The notes beneath the pieces are model-generated. The model was not told the origin of the DNA. It was given only the letters and a program-made list of their open reading frames with translations, and did no database searches. Shown here piece by piece: positions 13,520-15,352 of a stretch of DNA of 15,352 nt; within the stretch, counting starts at the first letter, position 1, and every line of letters starts with the position of its first letter. Source of the DNA: an uncultured Anaerotruncus sp. (GTDB taxonomy: Bacteria > Bacillota > Clostridia > Oscillospirales > Ruminococcaceae). The DNA lies in assembly GCA_910586875.1 (NCBI GenBank), contig CAJUJI010000061.1, forward strand, positions 1 to 15,352, read 5' to 3'. Position numbers and translations under genes: made by a program.

Positions 13520-14613
13520 GCGCACGCCTCCTTTTTGGCAGAGGTTTGCCGTGCGCGTGGGAGCGCCAGCACCAGCAGCGGGAATAGGATGGTGAACAGC
13601 ACGAACGGCACGCCCATCTGCCACAGCGAGTTCAGCGCGCGCCAATAGCCGCTGCCGGTCCCCGCGAGCATGGAAAATAGGATGGATGCGGCGGCACAGA
13701 GCAGCGCGCTGCTGCCCAGGCCCACCCGCGCAAACAGCTGGCGCAGGCAGATCGCGGCGCAGTACAGATATAAGGTGGCGCGCAAGAATGCCACCATCAC
13801 CCAGGTGATGATATGCAGCAGATCCAGCCGCCCGAATACGCTGCCCTGCGCGAGCACGGCCGCGGTGTGCAACGGGAACAGGCGGGTTTGCGCGTAGCTG
13901 CCCAGCACGCTCAATAGCAGCACGCTCAGCAGCTCGGCCAGCAGCGTCACGCCAGCCAGCCAGCTGAAAAATGCCTTGCCACCGCTGCGGCCGTCGGTGC
14001 GGCAGAGCAGCAGAAAGAACGGCAGGTATTCGGTGGTGTTGATCAGCAGCATCAGCGCGCCCTGCCAGACCGCGCCCATCCCGTCGTAAAGCGGGTTGCT
14101 GATGCGCAAAAGGCGCACCTCGCCGCCCAGCGTGGCCAGCAGCAGGCCGATTGCCAGCAGCAGCAGAATCAGCACCGGCGTTCCCATGCGCGCGAACGCT
14201 TCCAGCCCCATCCTGACCCCGTAGGCGGCGGCCAGCGCCAGACTGAAAATGAAGATCCAGGGGGGCGCATTCTGGTAGACGCTGCCGGTGATGAAAAACT
14301 CAAAGCCGCTGACGGTGGAGGCCGCCAGATACAGGCTATACAGCCCCAGCAGCGCGGTCAACCCCAGCCCCAGCGGGCGGCATCCCCGCAGCGCCGCGGC
14401 GAGCGGGTCGGGCCCGCAATATCTGCACAGCAGCCAGAACGGCAGATAGGCCACCGCCATACACACCGCCGACAGCGGGATTGCCAGCAGCGCGGTGCTG
14501 CCGGTCATGCTCTGCTGGGCGCGCGGCACGTAGGTCATAAACGAGAAAAAGCGGCTGATGAACAGCAGCAGCACCAGCTGCCAGATGGAAATTTTGCGCG
14601 GTTTAACGGGCAT
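13516..14613 (-). CDS. GerB-type membrane subunit of germinant receptor
   Basis: A 365-residue polytopic protein of the APC-like spore germination permease family (GerAB). It has about ten hydrophobic segments, beginning ISIWQLVLLLFISRFFSFMT. In GerA-type receptors this subunit carries the nutrient-binding pocket in the spore inner membrane. The start ATG 14613 overlaps the end of the A-subunit gene by 11 bp and has AAGGAGGG about 8 nt upstream, within the A-subunit codons, so translation is probably coupled. The stop overlaps the C-subunit start. The germinant cannot be deduced, although GerAB-family proteins commonly bind amino acids. Confidence 0.9.
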   Translation of the reverse strand: MPVKPRKISIWQLVLLLFISRFFSFMTYVPRAQQSMTGSTALLAIPLSAVCMAVAYLPFWLLCRYCGPDPLAAALRGCRPLGLGLTALLGLYSLYLAASTVSGFEFFITGSVYQNAPPWIFIFSLALAAAYGVRMGLEAFARMGTPVLILLLLAIGLLLATLGGEVRLLRISNPLYDGMGAVWQGALMLLINTTEYLPFFLLLCRTDGRSGGKAFFSWLAGVTLLAELLSVLLLSVLGSYAQTRLFPLHTAAVLAQGSVFGRLDLLHIITWVMVAFLRATLYLYCAAICLRQLFARVGLGSSALLCAAASILFSMLAGTGSGYWRALNSLWQMGVPFVLFTILFPLLVLALPRARQTSAKKEACA

Positions 14614-15352
14614 CCTGCGGCCCTCCTTTCAGATCGCTTCCGGCCAGTCCCTGCACCCGCAGGTCCTGCTTGGCCAGCGTCCGCCAGCCCCAGCGGAACA
14701 GCACGTCCCGCATCGAATACAGCGAGAATGGGGCGGCGGGCGTGGTGGTGGGCACCCCCAGCGGATTGATCGCGCACAGGTTGACCAGCACGACGCAGAA
14801 GCCCAGCGTTACCCCGAACACTCCGAGCATTCCGCCGATGAGGATGAACGCAAAGCGCAGCAGGGTGACCGGCTCGTAGAGGGTCGGCACCACGAACGAG
14901 CTGATGGCGGTGATTGCGACCACAATCACCATCGGGGAGCCGATCAACCCAGCGGTTACGGCGGCGTCTCCAACCACCAGCGCGCCGACGATGCTCACCG
15001 CGTGCCCCACCGATTTGGGCATACGCAGGCCCGCCTCCCGCATAATCTCGTAGATAAAAAAGATGATCAGCGCCTCAAACATCAGCGGGAACGGGGTCGC
15101 CTCCTCGCTGGAGACCAGCTTGAGCAGCAACCGCGGCGGCAGCAGCTCCGGATGGTAGGTGCCAACCCCGACATACATGCCAGGCAGCAGGATGGAAAAA
15201 AGAAACGCCAGATATTTTAGCCAGCGGATGAAGGTCGCGTAATAGGGGCGGTGGGCGTAGTCGTCAAAGCTTTGGAAATGCTCGTTGAACAGATAGGGCA
15301 CCACCAGCGCATAGGGGGTGCCGTCCACCAGAATTCCGATGCGGCCCTCGGT
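14603..15352 (-). CDS. GerA-type germinant receptor A subunit, C-terminal part
   Basis: The last 249 codons of a GerA-family spore germination protein; the 5' part lies beyond the right edge, and the frame is open from the edge (TEGRIGILVDGTPYALVVP). This region is the family's transmembrane domain. It starts with the conserved DGTP(Y/F)ALVVP segment and continues with several helices, including FIRWLKYLAFLFSILLPGMY, LMFEALIIFFIYEIMREAGL and RMPKSVGHAVSIVGALVVGDAAV, all typical. In known receptors A, B and C form one complex in the spore inner membrane. The promoter is outside the window. No frameshift is visible in the part seen. Confidence 0.95.
   Translation of the reverse strand, partial: TEGRIGILVDGTPYALVVPYLFNEHFQSFDDYAHRPYYATFIRWLKYLAFLFSILLPGMYVGVGTYHPELLPPRLLLKLVSSEEATPFPLMFEALIIFFIYEIMREAGLRMPKSVGHAVSIVGALVVGDAAVTAGLIGSPMVIVVAITAISSFVVPTLYEPVTLLRFAFILIGGMLGVFGVTLGFCVVLVNLCAINPLGVPTTTPAAPFSLYSMRDVLFRWGWRTLAKQDLRVQGLAGSDLKGGPQDAR

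Noticed and set aside
12305..13645. A longer start for the GerC-type gene at 13645
   Set aside because: The extra 42 residues overlap the GerB gene and would bury the lipoprotein signal. The ATG at 13519 has a good ribosome site and a standard ATGA overlap.

Overview
The window looks like chromosome of an endospore-forming member of the Clostridia. It carries spo0A, spoIVB and a GerA-type germinant-receptor operon, and Shine-Dalgarno sites are strong. Protein-coding DNA is GC-rich with AT-rich intergenic DNA and an rRNA/tRNA cluster. The mixture suggests an Oscillospiraceae/Ruminococcaceae-like gut anaerobe; that placement is inference.

Layout. (1) 1-612: the tail of an rRNA/tRNA operon, with partial tRNA-Glu, 5S rRNA, tRNA-Asn, a CAT-anticodon tRNA and tRNA-Trp. 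Perfect hairpins sit in most of the gaps, and two intrinsic terminators close the operon. (2) 613-916: AT-rich leader with a good sigma-A promoter and a candidate LacI-type operator. (3) 917-8606: one tightly packed eight-gene operon. In order it encodes a LacI-family regulator, an acetamidase/formamidase-family hydrolase, a ureidoglycolate-lyase-like (AllA-like) protein, a VOC/glyoxalase-fold protein, and a ribose-type (CUT2) ABC importer. The importer genes run ATPase, permease 1, lipoprotein binding protein, permease 2. A textbook terminator ends the operon. (4) 8607-9300: a 45-residue Cys-rich single-span membrane protein, then about 500 bp with no assured gene but some structured RNA potential and two doubtful minus-strand ORFs. 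(5) 9301-11430, minus strand: spoIVB then spo0A. The Spo0A receiver domain lacks several normally conserved phosphorylation-pocket residues although its DNA-binding domain is near-canonical. (6) 11667-12053: a monocistronic SLOG-like (DUF2493-type) gene with an extended -10 promoter. (7) 12082-12262: a dense stack of palindromes between convergent genes. (8) 12305-15352, minus strand: a GerA-type operon (A subunit cut by the window edge, B, C) with overlapping genes.

How it fits together. The eight-gene operon reads as import plus breakdown of an unknown small molecule. The importer is of the sugar/AI-2 class, and three soluble enzymes act on amide, ureide or alpha-hydroxy/dicarbonyl chemistry, under a regulator that is itself the first gene and so is probably autoregulated. 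I cannot name the substrate, and the combination is the best candidate for an undescribed pathway. The second notable item is the degenerate Spo0A receiver, which bears on how sporulation is triggered in this organism.
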